A stretch of DNA of 64,000 nucleotides from Zobellia roscoffensis (GCF_015330165.1 NZ_JADDXT010000002.1:2693646-2757645), one strand, 5' to 3'; counted from the first letter of the stretch, positions 8,682-18,783 are shown. Made by a program: numbers and translations. The notes: generated by a model not told the origin, from the sequence alone.

Positions 8682-9347
8682 ATGTTTTTACATACACACC
8701 CATACGAGCCTTTTATTTTTGAAGACACTGAGAAGCTGATTGTTGGTACACTTCCTCCTCCAAGGTTTACTACGGGTGAGTTAAAGGTAGATGATGTAGA
8801 TTTTTGCTATGGAAGCAGAAATGGTATGCTCTGGCCTATTCTTAATCGTATTTTTGATTTAGATTTAGTTTATGAAAACACTCATTTTGCGATTGACCAA
8901 CGAAAGAATTTTTTGTTGTCTCATAAAATAGGAGTCTGTGACATTGTTGAAAGTGCTGCACGTGATAAAGTAGATGCCTCTGATTTAGGGATGCAGAATG
9001 TGCAGTTAAGAGACTTGGTGCATTATTTAGAACGTTACCCCAATATAAGTACCGTTCTTTTTATGGGTGGTAACAGTAAAAACGGTCCGGAATATTTTTT
9101 TAGAAAACAGTTGAAAATAGCAGGTCTTCAATTAAAGACTGTTACGGACCAAGTTCCTAGAGTATACGAACTTCAGTTGCCAAAATCAAAACGTATTGTT
9201 CGTACGGTTAGTTTAACGGCGCCGTCGGGTGCTGCAAATCGAGCAATTGGCAGTTTGACTTCCTATAAAGAAATGAAAGCAGCAGACCCAAGTTTTAATA
9301 CCATGGATTTCCGGGTTGTTCAATACCAAGGTTTTTTTCTTTCCTAA
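8682..9347 (+). CDS. Uracil-DNA glycosylase-superfamily protein
   Basis: 221 residues from the ATG at 8682; a GTG two codons upstream is a possible alternative. The N-terminal motif KLIVGTLPPPRFTTGEL, then DFCYGSRNGMLWPIL, and later LGMQNVQLRDLV, LFMGGNSKNGPEYFFRKQ and SLTAPSGAANR, correspond in order to the water-activating loop, base pocket and C-terminal DNA-binding loop of the UDG fold. The classical active-site motifs GQDPYH and HPSPLS are absent, so the base preference is unknown and the catalytic claim is inference. It follows pyc by 16 bases and is probably co-transcribed with it. Confidence 0.7.
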   Translation: MFLHTHPYEPFIFEDTEKLIVGTLPPPRFTTGELKVDDVDFCYGSRNGMLWPILNRIFDLDLVYENTHFAIDQRKNFLLSHKIGVCDIVESAARDKVDASDLGMQNVQLRDLVHYLERYPNISTVLFMGGNSKNGPEYFFRKQLKIAGLQLKTVTDQVPRVYELQLPKSKRIVRTVSLTAPSGAANRAIGSLTSYKEMKAADPSFNTMDFRVVQYQGFFLS

Positions 9348-9392
9348 GATATATATCCTTCGTAAAAAATAATAATGGAATAGCTATAAACT

Positions 9393-9427
9393 AAAAAGAG
9401 TCCTATCGGTTTCGATAAGACTCTTTT
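9393..9427 (+). terminator. Rho-independent terminator after the UDG-like gene
   Basis: AAAAGAGTC and GACTCTTTT form a stem, extended inward by TATCG/CGATA around a short GTTT-type loop, ending in TTTT. The rest of the 306-base gap to ppc is AT-rich with one exact -7-type box (TATTTTTG, 9552-9559) lacking a partner at the right spacing. I see no other gene there. Confidence 0.8.
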
Positions 9428-9653
9428 ACGAGAACACTATATGAAAATGAAAAAATTTAAATCGGTATTAATTACATGGTAAATGTATATAGTTATGCCG
9501 TTTCGAGATAATTATTGTTGTCAAGACTGTTGTTTTTGTGGTGTAGTGTGATATTTTTGTTATATGATGTATTAGAGTAGTAATAGTCATGGATTATTGC
9601 CGATATTTACAGATTGAAATTGATATATAATTGCTTAAATTTTAATATTGCCT

Positions 9654-12200
9654 ATGCCGCATTCAGAAAGATTGGTTGAGTTTAAAAAATCGGTCAATAA
9701 TAAGTTCAATGTCTACAATAGCCTCTTCTTAAATTTACCTTATCGGAATATTGAGAACGTTGGTATGCTTATACCTTTGTTACTTGATCAATGTCAGAAG
9801 GGCTTAAGTTCAGGGTTGAATCCGCAAGAGATTTTGGAGGCATTTTTTGAAAATTATGCACATATTGAATCTGAAAAGGACCAAATCGATTTCATGTTCA
9901 GAATCATTCAGTACGTAGAAAGACAGGTGGTTTTGTATGATAGTGTAGAAGATGCTGCTTTTCCTAAGTTGCAAGAGCACACGCGTTCGTTATCTATAAA
10001 AGATTATTTTGAACTAGTGGATAAAAACAAGAGTTGGGACAAAGTGTCCAAGAAACTCTCTACGTTCAGTGCCCGTTTGGTAATGACAGCTCACCCCACT
10101 CAGTTCTATACACCTGCAGTTTTAGATATTATAGAAAAATTACGTTCGTTGATTTTAGAGGATAAAATCGACGATATTGATATCGCTTTGCAGCAGTTAG
10201 GGTTAACGTCTTTGATCAATTCAAAAAAACCGACACCTTTAGACGAAGCAAAAAATATCATTTACTTCTTGCGTCACGTGTATTACAATGCTGTAGGTGA
10301 TTTGTATGCCTATATCAAAGAGAACATTAATAAAGCAGATTTTGAGAATCATAATATAATGAAGTTGGGCTTTTGGCCTGGTGGTGACCGTGATGGTAAC
10401 CCTTTTGTTACTGCAGATATCACCAAAGATGTGTCTGACGAGCTTCGGGTTACCTTAATGAAGTGTTATTACAATGATTTAAAAATCATTCAACAAAAAC
10501 TGACCTTCAAAGATTTACAAGAGCCTTTGCAGAAGCTTAGAGGTAACTTGTATGCAGCTATGTTCGATTCGAATAAAAAGGTGGGTTATGCAGATATTTT
10601 ACAACCACTTTTAGATACTAGAGAATTATTGGTGACTAAATATCACAGTCTATATTTGAAAGAACTGGAGAATTTTATCGATAAGGTAAAAATATTCAAA
10701 ACTCACTTTGCGACTTTAGATGTGAGGCAAGATCACAGCAAACACGTTTTAGCGATTGAGAGTATATTGAAACAAAACAAGTTGATTAAAGAAGATATCA
10801 ATGAGCTTTCGGAAGAGGCTTTGGTAGACCTTTTAATCAATAAGGATTTGACGGTAGATGCTAATGACTTTTCCGAGGATATCGTAAAAGATACTATAAC
10901 CAATATAAAGCAGCTAAAAGGTATTCAAGATGCTAATGGCGAAGAAGGTTGTAACCGCTATATAATCAGTAATTCTGAAGATATCTTTTCAGTATTGTTC
11001 GTTTTTGGATTATTTAGATGGTGTGGTTGGAAGAAAGAAGATATCAGTTTTGATATCGTGCCTTTGTTCGAAACCATGAACGGTATGGATGGTGCTGAAA
11101 ACACAATGCAGACACTTTTTAACTTGCCTGAGTATAAAGCGCATTTGGAAAGAAGAAATAATAACCAGACCATAATGCTCGGTTTTTCCGATGGTACAAA
11201 AGATGGTGGGTATCTGAAAGCCAACTGGGCTATTTTCAAGACCAAAGAAACACTTTCCAAGGTTTGTGATAAAAATGGTTTCAATGCTATTTTCTTTGAC
11301 GGTCGTGGTGGACCACCGGCACGTGGTGGTGGAAAAACACATCGTTTCTACGCGGCACAAACTAAGAGTATTGCCAATCATGAAATTCAATTAACTATAC
11401 AGGGGCAGACCATTACAAGTACATATGGTACTAAAGAGCAGTTTATTCATAACAGTGAGCAATTATTGACTGCTGGTCTTTCAAATAACCTTTTTGGTAA
11501 AGAGAATGTAATTTCTAAAGATCATAGAAAACTAATAGAGCAACTTTCTGAGTTGAGCTTTGAAAAGTATGATGCGCTCAAGCAACATGATAAGTTTATT
11601 TCATACCTAGAAAATAGAAGTACTTTAAAATACTACCAAAAAGCGAATATTGGTAGTAGACCAGGTAAAAGAGGGAACAAGAAAAAGCTGGAGTTGACTG
11701 ATTTAAGAGCTATCTCTTTTGTAGGTTCTTGGAGCCAATTGAAGCAAAACGTACCTGGTTATTTTGGTTTAGGTACCGCAATTCAAACTATTAAGAACGA
11801 AGGCAGGTTGTCTGAACTTAAGAAGTTGTATAAAGAAGTACCTTTCTTTAAAGCTTTGATGAGCAATAGTATGATGTCTCTTTCTAAGTGTTACTTTGAG
11901 TTAACCTCATATATGAAGCAAGATGAGGAATACGGTGCCTTCTGGAATATCCTTCATGAGGAATATATGTTGTCAAAGAAAATGTTGCTTCTAATATCAG
12001 GAAGTAAAATTTTGATGGAAAATGAAGCGGTTTCTCGTGAGTCTATTAAGATACGTGAGAACATTGTTCTTCCGTTGTTGGTGATACAGCAGTTTGCCTT
12101 ACAAAAAATAGGTAAGGGAAGTGACTTTAAAGACGAGTATGAAAAAATCGTTACTCGTTCCCTTTATGGTAATATTAATGCCAGTAGGAACTCTGCATAA
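9654..12200 (+). CDS. ppc: Phosphoenolpyruvate carboxylase
   Basis: 848 residues from the ATG at 9654; a TTG two codons upstream also opens the frame but is less likely. PEPC carboxylates phosphoenolpyruvate with bicarbonate to oxaloacetate. The catalytic His is in TAHPTQ (His147), and the second signature FDGRGGPPARGGGKTH is near residues 548-563. GGDRDGNPFV (about 242-251) is the conserved substrate-binding block, and the C-terminus ends near NASRN, the usual anchor of the inhibitor site. It is somewhat shorter than the E. coli enzyme (about 880 residues). It is monocistronic, with a strong terminator directly behind it. Confidence 0.95.
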   Translation: MPHSERLVEFKKSVNNKFNVYNSLFLNLPYRNIENVGMLIPLLLDQCQKGLSSGLNPQEILEAFFENYAHIESEKDQIDFMFRIIQYVERQVVLYDSVEDAAFPKLQEHTRSLSIKDYFELVDKNKSWDKVSKKLSTFSARLVMTAHPTQFYTPAVLDIIEKLRSLILEDKIDDIDIALQQLGLTSLINSKKPTPLDEAKNIIYFLRHVYYNAVGDLYAYIKENINKADFENHNIMKLGFWPGGDRDGNPFVTADITKDVSDELRVTLMKCYYNDLKIIQQKLTFKDLQEPLQKLRGNLYAAMFDSNKKVGYADILQPLLDTRELLVTKYHSLYLKELENFIDKVKIFKTHFATLDVRQDHSKHVLAIESILKQNKLIKEDINELSEEALVDLLINKDLTVDANDFSEDIVKDTITNIKQLKGIQDANGEEGCNRYIISNSEDIFSVLFVFGLFRWCGWKKEDISFDIVPLFETMNGMDGAENTMQTLFNLPEYKAHLERRNNNQTIMLGFSDGTKDGGYLKANWAIFKTKETLSKVCDKNGFNAIFFDGRGGPPARGGGKTHRFYAAQTKSIANHEIQLTIQGQTITSTYGTKEQFIHNSEQLLTAGLSNNLFGKENVISKDHRKLIEQLSELSFEKYDALKQHDKFISYLENRSTLKYYQKANIGSRPGKRGNKKKLELTDLRAISFVGSWSQLKQNVPGYFGLGTAIQTIKNEGRLSELKKLYKEVPFFKALMSNSMMSLSKCYFELTSYMKQDEEYGAFWNILHEEYMLSKKMLLLISGSKILMENEAVSRESIKIRENIVLPLLVIQQFALQKIGKGSDFKDEYEKIVTRSLYGNINASRNSA

Positions 12201-12203
12201 CAA

Positions 12204-12238
12204 AAAATAGCCCGTACGTTTAACGTACGGGCTATTTT
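12204..12238 (+). terminator. Strong rho-independent terminator of ppc
   Basis: A perfect 15-bp stem, AAAATAGCCCGTACG against CGTACGGGCTATTTT, with a five-base loop, starting four bases after the ppc stop. It would also work on the minus strand. Confidence 0.92.
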
Positions 12239-12257
12239 ACTTTATAGGTAATTAATC

Positions 12258-12401
12258 CTACTGCTTATTTTGCTGACCTTTAATGGTGTCTTTTTCAATA
12301 TCAAACTTGTTAGTATCTACACTTGTATTACCGGTCGGGTTTGTAGGGTTGCTCTGTTCTACTTTTCTTTTAAATTTTCTCTTATCATCTATCATTCCCA
12401 T
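12258..12401 (-). CDS. Small hypothetical protein, 47 residues
   Basis: A minus-strand ATG at 12401 opens a 47-codon frame: MGMIDDKRKFKRKVEQSN, then PTNPTGNTSVDTNKFDIEKDTIKGQQNKQ, stop at 12258. It is basic at the start, polar and low-complexity later, with no signal peptide or membrane segment. An A-rich stretch precedes the ATG, as is usual for Bacteroidota genes. It faces the ppc terminator. I do not recognise the family; small proteins with this composition occur in Flavobacteriaceae, but coding status is not proven. Confidence 0.5.
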   Translation of the reverse strand: MGMIDDKRKFKRKVEQSNPTNPTGNTSVDTNKFDIEKDTIKGQQNKQ

Positions 12402-12493
12402 GTTTTTTAATTTTTAAGTTCAACCATAACTTAATTAAATGATTAGAGAAATAGGGTTAAAGCATTTGTAAAGCTTTGTTAGAGGTTGTTAAA

Positions 12494-13468
12494 TTAATTG
12501 CTTTCGAAAACCTTGAACTCCGCACCCATCCCATAATTTCTATGTCCGGTTTGTAATAGTTTTGAATTTGGATTGTAATTCTGGTCAAAGACTTGCCATT
12601 TTTTATCATTAAAAAAGATGCGTCTAACAAAAGTTCTCTGATTGGCTTCGCCTTTTATAAAGGGTAATAACGGTCTGAAAGAAGTAGATATTTTTTGAAT
12701 ACCTCGGGAGGTTTTTATCTCTCTATATTTTTTGGTCTCAATTAACTTTCCATCAAGGCCAGCATAGCCTAAAACCTGAATTGAAATAAAAATACCTGAT
12801 TCAGGTATGAAAATCGATTTGGATAATAAGTCCAGTTCAAAAACCTTATCCGCTTTTTCATCCATAGCAAAAATTACACTTTCATATGGGATTGCTGAAC
12901 CCGGAGTGCCCTTGTTATTTTCATAGAACTGTGCCCTAAAAATGGTAGCAAACTTTCCTTTTCCTTTAAATTTGTATTCAGACTCCGCATTTACGGGCAG
13001 ATACAGTTTTGATATTTGTGACGCTTTGTTTTCATATCGGGTAAATAGTACGGCGATTTCACTTTCTACGGTAGGTAGCCAGCAAGCAAAAATATCGTTA
13101 TGGGTTTGTGCTTTTTGTTTGCGAAATTTGAATTTTCCCTCTTTAGGAGCTGAGACTATGACCTCACCGAGCTGTGAAACTTCTGGGTCTAGCTTAACGA
13201 TAGTTGCTGTAGGGTTATCTTCAAGAGGTATTAGCAGTGCTTTTTCTTTGTAACCAAGCCCTGAAATAAAAAGTGTGTCTATATCAGGATATTTCTTCGA
13301 AGAAAAAGTAAAAGATCCTTCTTCATCAGCAAACGTGCCTAGCCCATCACCAAAGGATATGGTAGCAAAAGAAATGGGAGAACGGTCTTTACCATCAACA
13401 ATTTTAAACTCTTGCGCAGTTGTGCAATAGGTTATAAAAAAGAAAATAACAGATAGGTATCGTTTCAT
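12494..13468 (-). CDS. Secreted carboxypeptidase-regulatory-like domain protein
   Basis: 324 residues. A signal peptide (about 1-18, MKRYLSVIFFFITYCTTAQ) is followed by a CarboxypepD_reg-like beta-sandwich at about residues 20-90 (FKIVDGKDRSPISFATISFGDGLGTFADEEGSFTF). The rest has no named domain and contains several beta-strand-like stretches. Proteins of this type in Bacteroidota are usually periplasmic or outer-membrane-associated and of unknown function. It lies downstream of trpA on the same strand's far side (125 bases away) but is oriented the same way; with no clear terminator seen between them, read-through from trp is possible. Confidence 0.7.
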   Translation of the reverse strand: MKRYLSVIFFFITYCTTAQEFKIVDGKDRSPISFATISFGDGLGTFADEEGSFTFSSKKYPDIDTLFISGLGYKEKALLIPLEDNPTATIVKLDPEVSQLGEVIVSAPKEGKFKFRKQKAQTHNDIFACWLPTVESEIAVLFTRYENKASQISKLYLPVNAESEYKFKGKGKFATIFRAQFYENNKGTPGSAIPYESVIFAMDEKADKVFELDLLSKSIFIPESGIFISIQVLGYAGLDGKLIETKKYREIKTSRGIQKISTSFRPLLPFIKGEANQRTFVRRIFFNDKKWQVFDQNYNPNSKLLQTGHRNYGMGAEFKVFESN

Positions 13469-13593
13469 GACGTAAACAAATTAGTACAGAGAAAATAGCC
13501 TTTAAGGCGGTGTACTTTATTGAGAACGTGATTTACGCATTTTCAGTATAGGGATTTATAGTAATAGGAAATGTGATATTGCGTTATGTAAGT

Positions 13594-14358
13594 TTACCGA
13601 ATAGTTTTTGTGAAGGTTGAAATTCCGTCAACACCATGACCGTTCAAATGTTTAATAAATGCCGAGCCAATTATAGCTCCCTTGGCAGATTTGGTAGCCT
13701 GCTCAAAAGTTTCTGAATTACTGATGCCAAAACCTACGATTTGAGGGTTTTCTAGGTTCATATCTGCAATACGTTGAAAATAGGCTTGCTGTTCATCGCC
13801 AAAACCGGATTGAGATCCCGTAACACTGGCGGAACTTACCATATAAATAAACCCGTTGGAAACTGAATCGATAAAACGAATACGCTCTTCGGAAGTCTGT
13901 GGCGTTATCAAAAAGACATTGATGAGTCCATATTTTTCAAACGTTTCTTGGTACTCGTCATGATATACATCAACGGGTAAGTCGGGAATGATGAGTCCGT
14001 CTATACCTATTTCCTGGCATTTTTTACAGAAGGCTTCAACGCCATATTGAAGCATCGGGTTAAAATAGCCCATGATGATAAGTGGAATGGAAACCGACTT
14101 CCGAATATCTTTCAGTTGATCAAAAAGAATTTCGGTGGTCATACCGTTTTTAAGAGCCGCTGTGGAGCTTTGTTGAATCGTTGGGCCATCAGCCAAAGGG
14201 TCGCTGAAAGGAAGCCCTATTTCAATCATATCAATACCGTTTTTCTCTAGATTTTGTATGATTTCGACCGTATCACCCAATTTTGGATATCCTGCGGTAA
14301 AGTAGATCGAAAGGAGTTTCTCGTCTTCGTTTAATTTATTGTTGATTCTATTCGCCAT
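13594..14358 (-). CDS. trpA: Tryptophan synthase alpha chain
   Basis: 254 residues. It cleaves indole-3-glycerol phosphate to indole and glyceraldehyde 3-phosphate, passing indole through a tunnel to TrpB. The catalytic acids are seen in IEIGLPFSDP (Glu46) and PLADGP (Asp57); the VSSASVTGSQSGFG phosphate-binding loop is present. It is the last gene of the trp operon, 90 bases after trpB. The length is slightly short of E. coli TrpA (268 residues) but typical of Bacteroidota. Confidence 0.97.
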   Translation of the reverse strand: MANRINNKLNEDEKLLSIYFTAGYPKLGDTVEIIQNLEKNGIDMIEIGLPFSDPLADGPTIQQSSTAALKNGMTTEILFDQLKDIRKSVSIPLIIMGYFNPMLQYGVEAFCKKCQEIGIDGLIIPDLPVDVYHDEYQETFEKYGLINVFLITPQTSEERIRFIDSVSNGFIYMVSSASVTGSQSGFGDEQQAYFQRIADMNLENPQIVGFGISNSETFEQATKSAKGAIIGSAFIKHLNGHGVDGISTFTKTIR

Positions 14359-14448
14359 AGTTTCAAATCTGTTTTTCCTTTTTAAATAGGATGGAGTAAG
14401 TTAGTCAAGAAAATACGTTATCATATTCATTAAACTTCCCCATGTATT

Positions 14449-15639
14449 TTATAGATTAAAATATTCAATATAGTTGTTGAGGTCTTTGTCACCACGACCC
14501 GATAGGTTGATGACCACAATATCTTCAGGTTTGAATTTTCGGCACTCAAGAATTGCAAGTGCATGTGAAGATTCAATAGCGGGAATAATACCTTCTGTCT
14601 TACATAAAAGCAATCCAGCATTCATGGCGTCCTCATCTGTAATCGATATAAATTCTCCACGACCGGATGCAAACAAATTGGCATGCATAGGTCCAACTCC
14701 GGGGTAATCCAACCCTGCAGAAATAGAATACGGTTCCGTAATCTGTCCGTCATTGGTCTGCATCAATAAGGTTTTGCTTCCGTGAATGATGCCCACTTTT
14801 CCCAAAGCAGATGTTGCGGCACTTTCACCGGTGTCAATTCCTTTTCCTGCAGCTTCAACTGCAATAATACCTACATCAGGATTGTCTAAATAATGGTAAT
14901 AAGCTCCGGCGGCGTTACTTCCTCCACCAACACAAGCAACCACGTAATCGGGATTTTCACGACCTTCTTTTTCTTTTAGCTGCCATTTAATTTCTTCAGA
15001 AATAATAGATTGAAATCGTGCCACCATATCCGGGTAAGGGTGTGGCCCAACAACACTACCAATGATGTAGTGGGTGTCTACCGGGTTATTAATCCAATCA
15101 CGAATAGCCTCATTGGTAGCATCTTTTAATGTTCGGCTACCTGAAAGTGCGGGTCTAACTTCTGCTCCTAGCATTTTCATACGTGCTACGTTAGGTGCCT
15201 GTCTGGCAATATCTATTTCGCCCATGTACACGATGCATTCAATGCCCATAAGTGCACAGACCGTTGCAGTTGCCACACCATGTTGGCCGGCGCCAGTTTC
15301 AGCAATGATTCTGTTTTTGCCCAATTTCTTGGCCATAAGAATCTGCCCGATAGTGTTATTTACCTTGTGGGCTCCTGTATGACAAAGGTCTTCTCGCTTT
15401 AGATAAATTTTGGTATTATATTTTTTTGAAAGTCTATCCGCAAAATAAAGTGGAGTAGGGCGCCCCACATAATCTTTAAGTAATTGGTCAAACTCTTCTT
15501 TAAAAGAAGGTTCTTCCATGATGCGAATATAGTTCTGTCTAAGTTCTTCCGTATTGGGGTAGAGCATTTCAGGAATAAATGCCCCTCCAAACTCCCCGTA
15601 ATATCCTTTTTCGTCCGCTTGATACGTTTTCATAGTCAT
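14449..15639 (-). CDS. trpB: Tryptophan synthase beta chain
   Basis: 396 residues. It is the PLP enzyme that joins indole to serine. The PLP lysine lies in HTGAHKVN (Lys92), and GGGSNA is the PLP-phosphate-binding loop. ETGAGQHG is the serine-binding loop. The sequence [15 protein letters not shown] is characteristic of the TrpB1 type that pairs with TrpA. A second ATG two codons in (15633) is an equally good start. It follows trpF by eight bases. Confidence 0.97.
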   Translation of the reverse strand: MTMKTYQADEKGYYGEFGGAFIPEMLYPNTEELRQNYIRIMEEPSFKEEFDQLLKDYVGRPTPLYFADRLSKKYNTKIYLKREDLCHTGAHKVNNTIGQILMAKKLGKNRIIAETGAGQHGVATATVCALMGIECIVYMGEIDIARQAPNVARMKMLGAEVRPALSGSRTLKDATNEAIRDWINNPVDTHYIIGSVVGPHPYPDMVARFQSIISEEIKWQLKEKEGRENPDYVVACVGGGSNAAGAYYHYLDNPDVGIIAVEAAGKGIDTGESAATSALGKVGIIHGSKTLLMQTNDGQITEPYSISAGLDYPGVGPMHANLFASGRGEFISITDEDAMNAGLLLCKTEGIIPAIESSHALAILECRKFKPEDIVVINLSGRGDKDLNNYIEYFNL

Positions 15640-15647
15640 TCGTATTT

Positions 15648-16337
15648 TTACTTGATACTTAGTGCGCTCTTAAATTCTTTTACTTTCTTAACATCCTTTA
15701 GCCCAGGTTCTATTTCAAACTTACTGTTTACATCTATGGCGTGACAGTATTTGGCTTCCGGCCGCGTCATGAATTCTTTTAATGAGTCTACTTCATCTAA
15801 ACCAATGCCCCCACTTAAGAAATAAGGTTTGGTAGACGGGTACTCTTTTAGAACACCCCAGTCAAAAGCATAACCGTTTCCTCCTGGTAGTTTTCCTTTG
15901 GTATCAAAAAGATAGAAATCACAAACAGATTCGTAAGGCAATAGAGCCTCAAAATCAAAATCATTTTTGATAGAGAGTACTTTTATAATCTGTATTTGAT
16001 TTACTCTTTTTTTAAGCTCGGCACAATATTCAGGGGTTTCTTTACCATGCAATTGCACCAACAAAAGGTTATAATCTTCAATTCGTTCCAATACCGTTTG
16101 AATAGCCGCGTCAACAAATACACCCACTTTTTTTATGGTATGAGGCACAGCTGCCATAGGCCCTGAAAAATGACGTTTTGATTTATCCCAAAAAATAAAA
16201 CCTAAATAATCGGGTTTTAAACCGGCAATTTCGGATGTATTTTTTTTCATACCACAGACCTTCAATTTCAAGGGTGCCGTTTCCACGGTAGAAGGCCGCT
16301 CTTTTTTGGTAGAATAGTTATAGTCCATTTTAGCCAT
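15648..16337 (-). CDS. trpF: Phosphoribosylanthranilate isomerase
   Basis: 229 residues. It isomerises phosphoribosylanthranilate to the carboxyphenylamino-deoxyribulose phosphate, the third step from anthranilate. The catalytic Cys is in LKVCGMK (about residue 28), the general acid Asp is in VGVFVDA, and the phosphate sites are at FLSGGIG and DVNSKFE. About 24 polar residues precede the first barrel strand; a later ATG (16328) removes only three of them. It lies 16 bases after trpC and eight before trpB. Confidence 0.95.
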   Translation of the reverse strand: MAKMDYNYSTKKERPSTVETAPLKLKVCGMKKNTSEIAGLKPDYLGFIFWDKSKRHFSGPMAAVPHTIKKVGVFVDAAIQTVLERIEDYNLLLVQLHGKETPEYCAELKKRVNQIQIIKVLSIKNDFDFEALLPYESVCDFYLFDTKGKLPGGNGYAFDWGVLKEYPSTKPYFLSGGIGLDEVDSLKEFMTRPEAKYCHAIDVNSKFEIEPGLKDVKKVKEFKSALSIK

Positions 16338-16353
16338 TGCTGTTGGGTCGCAA

Positions 16354-17136
16354 TTACGACAATTGTTTTATGAATTTCTTGGCATTCTCGCCAGGGTTAT
16401 CCGTTTTCATGAAATTTTCTCCAATCAAAAAACCTTTATAACCGTAAGGTTTTAAATCCTTAATGGCCTCTACGGAACTGATTCCACTTTCTGAAACTTT
16501 AACAAACTCATCGGGAATAAGTGATGAAAGCGATTTGCTTGTTTCTAAACTAACCTCAAAAGTCTTTAAGTTTCGGTTGTTTACACCCAACATATCTAGA
16601 CTGGGCATGATGCTTTTATGTAGTTCGGCTTCGTTGTGTACTTCTAACAATACGTCTAAACCAAGGCTTTTTGCGAGCTCCGAAAATGTTTTTATTTCTT
16701 CTTTGGATAGAATAGCGGCTATCAAAAGAATAACATCTGCGCCGTGCGCTCTGGCCTCTAAAATTTGATACTCGTTAATTATAAATTCTTTTCGCAACAA
16801 TGGCATTTGAACTGCCGCACGAGCTAGTAATAAATCATCTAAAGAACCACCAAAATATTTTCCATCCGTTAAAACGGACATCCCGCAAACGCCGGCATCC
16901 TCATAGCCTCTAGCTACATCTTGCACATTTAAACTTTGGTTGATTTCAGATTTTGAAGGGGAACGACGTTTATGCTCGGCAATGATACCACTATCACTAT
17001 TGCGCAGTGCATTGCTCAACGAAACAGTTTGGCGGGAGAACAATACCGATTTTTCTAATTGTGAAATAGGAATAATGGACTTCTTTAAGCCCACTTCTTT
17101 GTGTTTGTCCGCTACTATTTTATCTAGAATATTCAT
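16354..17136 (-). CDS. trpC: Indole-3-glycerol phosphate synthase
   Basis: 260 residues, a (beta/alpha)8 barrel. The catalytic motifs are AEHKRRSPSK (Lys at the start of strand beta2), VLTDGKYFGGS, LLRKEFIINEYQI (general-acid Lys), LLEVHNEAEL and the phosphate-binding SESGISS. It closes the indole ring by decarboxylation. It is a separate protein, not fused to TrpF as in E. coli. It lies 30 bases downstream of trpD and 16 before trpF. Confidence 0.96.
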   Translation of the reverse strand: MNILDKIVADKHKEVGLKKSIIPISQLEKSVLFSRQTVSLSNALRNSDSGIIAEHKRRSPSKSEINQSLNVQDVARGYEDAGVCGMSVLTDGKYFGGSLDDLLLARAAVQMPLLRKEFIINEYQILEARAHGADVILLIAAILSKEEIKTFSELAKSLGLDVLLEVHNEAELHKSIMPSLDMLGVNNRNLKTFEVSLETSKSLSSLIPDEFVKVSESGISSVEAIKDLKPYGYKGFLIGENFMKTDNPGENAKKFIKQLS

Positions 17137-17166
17137 GTGTTTTTATTCGCATCTTGGATGCCACTT

Positions 17167-18162
17167 TTAATTTTTACTTAACTCTTGCAACTTTCTCAAC
17201 GCATTTAGCCCTTTACCTGCCAATAATGATTCTTTAGCTTTTTCAAAACCTTCTTTTGGACTCAAATTTTTAACCGTTGCAATAGCAATTCCTGCATTAG
17301 CGCAAACCACATTATTCTGAGCTTCTGTACCACGACCTTGCAAAACATTCATAAATATCTGAGCAGAATCTTCAATGGAATCGCCCCCAACAATTTGAGA
17401 TTGCTTTATTTTTTGAACTCCAAAATCTTCGGGCTTTAACATGCTTTCGCTAGTGTTGGAAATGGTTTTTGTATTTCCGGTCAATGATATTTCGTCATAA
17501 CCATCTAAAGCGTGAAGAACAGTAAATTTCTTATCGGTATTTTGATATAGGTACCCATACATTCTAGCAAGTTCCAAATTAAAAACACCTACCATTTGGT
17601 TCTTTGGGAAAGCGGGGTTTACCATTGGCCCCAACATGTTGAAAAAGGTCTTCACCGCTAATTCCCTCCGAATAGGGCCTACATTTTTCATGGCTGGGTG
17701 AAATAAAGGAGCGTGCAAAACGCAAATTCCAGCTTCATCAATAGATTTCTTTAGGAAGTCAGCTTCGTTACTGAATTTGATTCCCAAGAACTCCATTACA
17801 TTACTACTTCCACATTTTGAAGAAACCCCATAATTACCATGTTTGGTTACGTGCACTCCCGCACCTGCGGTAATAAATGAAGCCAAGGTAGAGATGTTAA
17901 AAGTGTCTTTTCCGTCACCACCGGTTCCACATAAATCAATTGGGTTGTAGTCGGAAAGGTCTACGGCCAAACACAATTCTAAAAGGGCATCTCTGAAACC
18001 TTCCAGCTCTTCTATGGCGATACTACGCATCATATAAACAGTTAAGAAGGCTGCAATCTGGCTTGTATTGTAATCTCCTTTGGCAATATTTACCAACACT
18101 TGTTTTGCTTCCTGCTTCTCAAGAATATCGTGATTAATGAGTTTATTTAAGATTTCTTTCAT
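17167..18162 (-). CDS. trpD: Anthranilate phosphoribosyltransferase
   Basis: 331 residues. It transfers phosphoribose from PRPP to anthranilate. The PRPP-binding signature DLCGTGGDGKDTFNIST (about residues 77-95) and the KHGNYGVSSKCGSS anthranilate/diphosphate loop are both present, and the helical N-terminal part (LNKLINHDILEKQEA...) is typical. It is separate from TrpG, unlike in E. coli. A gap of 55 bases separates it from trpG. Confidence 0.97.
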   Translation of the reverse strand: MKEILNKLINHDILEKQEAKQVLVNIAKGDYNTSQIAAFLTVYMMRSIAIEELEGFRDALLELCLAVDLSDYNPIDLCGTGGDGKDTFNISTLASFITAGAGVHVTKHGNYGVSSKCGSSNVMEFLGIKFSNEADFLKKSIDEAGICVLHAPLFHPAMKNVGPIRRELAVKTFFNMLGPMVNPAFPKNQMVGVFNLELARMYGYLYQNTDKKFTVLHALDGYDEISLTGNTKTISNTSESMLKPEDFGVQKIKQSQIVGGDSIEDSAQIFMNVLQGRGTEAQNNVVCANAGIAIATVKNLSPKEGFEKAKESLLAGKGLNALRKLQELSKN

Positions 18163-18217
18163 GGTACTGTTCTTACTGCTATGTAAACGTTTTGATATGT
18201 TTTTTAGACTTCCAAAT

Positions 18218-18781
18218 TTAGTTTTTCAACCAGTTAGAAAGAATCTTTTTACCTTCAGGAGTCAAAACCGACTCAGGGTGGAATTGCACTGCGGAAACAT
18301 CATAGACCTTATGGCGAAGCGACATAATTTGACCGTTTTCATCAACTGAGGTAGCTTCTAGGCTTTCCGGTAAATTTGGGTCCACTACCCATGAATGGTA
18401 GCGTCCCACATTTATCTTTTTGGGAAGGCCTTCAAAATTAGGGTCGTCTTTGGTAATCGTTATTTCAGTAGCGATACCGTGGTATACTTCGTCTAAATTA
18501 ATTATTGAACCACCAAAAACTTCACCTATGGCCTGTTGGCCCAAGCACACCCCAAAAATACTCTTGGTAGGTGCATATTTGGCAATAATTTCCTTTAAAA
18601 GTCCTGCTTCGTCCGGAATTCCTGGTCCAGGTGAAAGCACTATTTTATCAAAAGCATCAACTTCTTCCAAAGTCAATTGGTCGTTACGTTTTACTATAAC
18701 CTGACAATCTAAGTCCTCTAAATAATGAACCAAGTTATAGGTAAAACTATCGTAGTTGTCTATTACTAAAATCTTCTTCAT
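18218..18781 (-). CDS. trpG: Anthranilate synthase, glutamine amidotransferase subunit
   Basis: 187 residues, a class I amidotransferase with nucleophile Cys79 in FGVCLGQQ and the partner His in VQFHPES. It supplies ammonia from glutamine to TrpE. The oxyanion loop SPGPGIPDEAG is present. The start lies two bases after the trpE stop, so the two subunits are probably translated in stoichiometric amounts. In other bacteria such a protein may be shared with PabB; no pabB is seen here. Confidence 0.95.
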   Translation of the reverse strand: MKKILVIDNYDSFTYNLVHYLEDLDCQVIVKRNDQLTLEEVDAFDKIVLSPGPGIPDEAGLLKEIIAKYAPTKSIFGVCLGQQAIGEVFGGSIINLDEVYHGIATEITITKDDPNFEGLPKKINVGRYHSWVVDPNLPESLEATSVDENGQIMSLRHKVYDVSAVQFHPESVLTPEGKKILSNWLKN

Positions 18782-18783
18782 GG

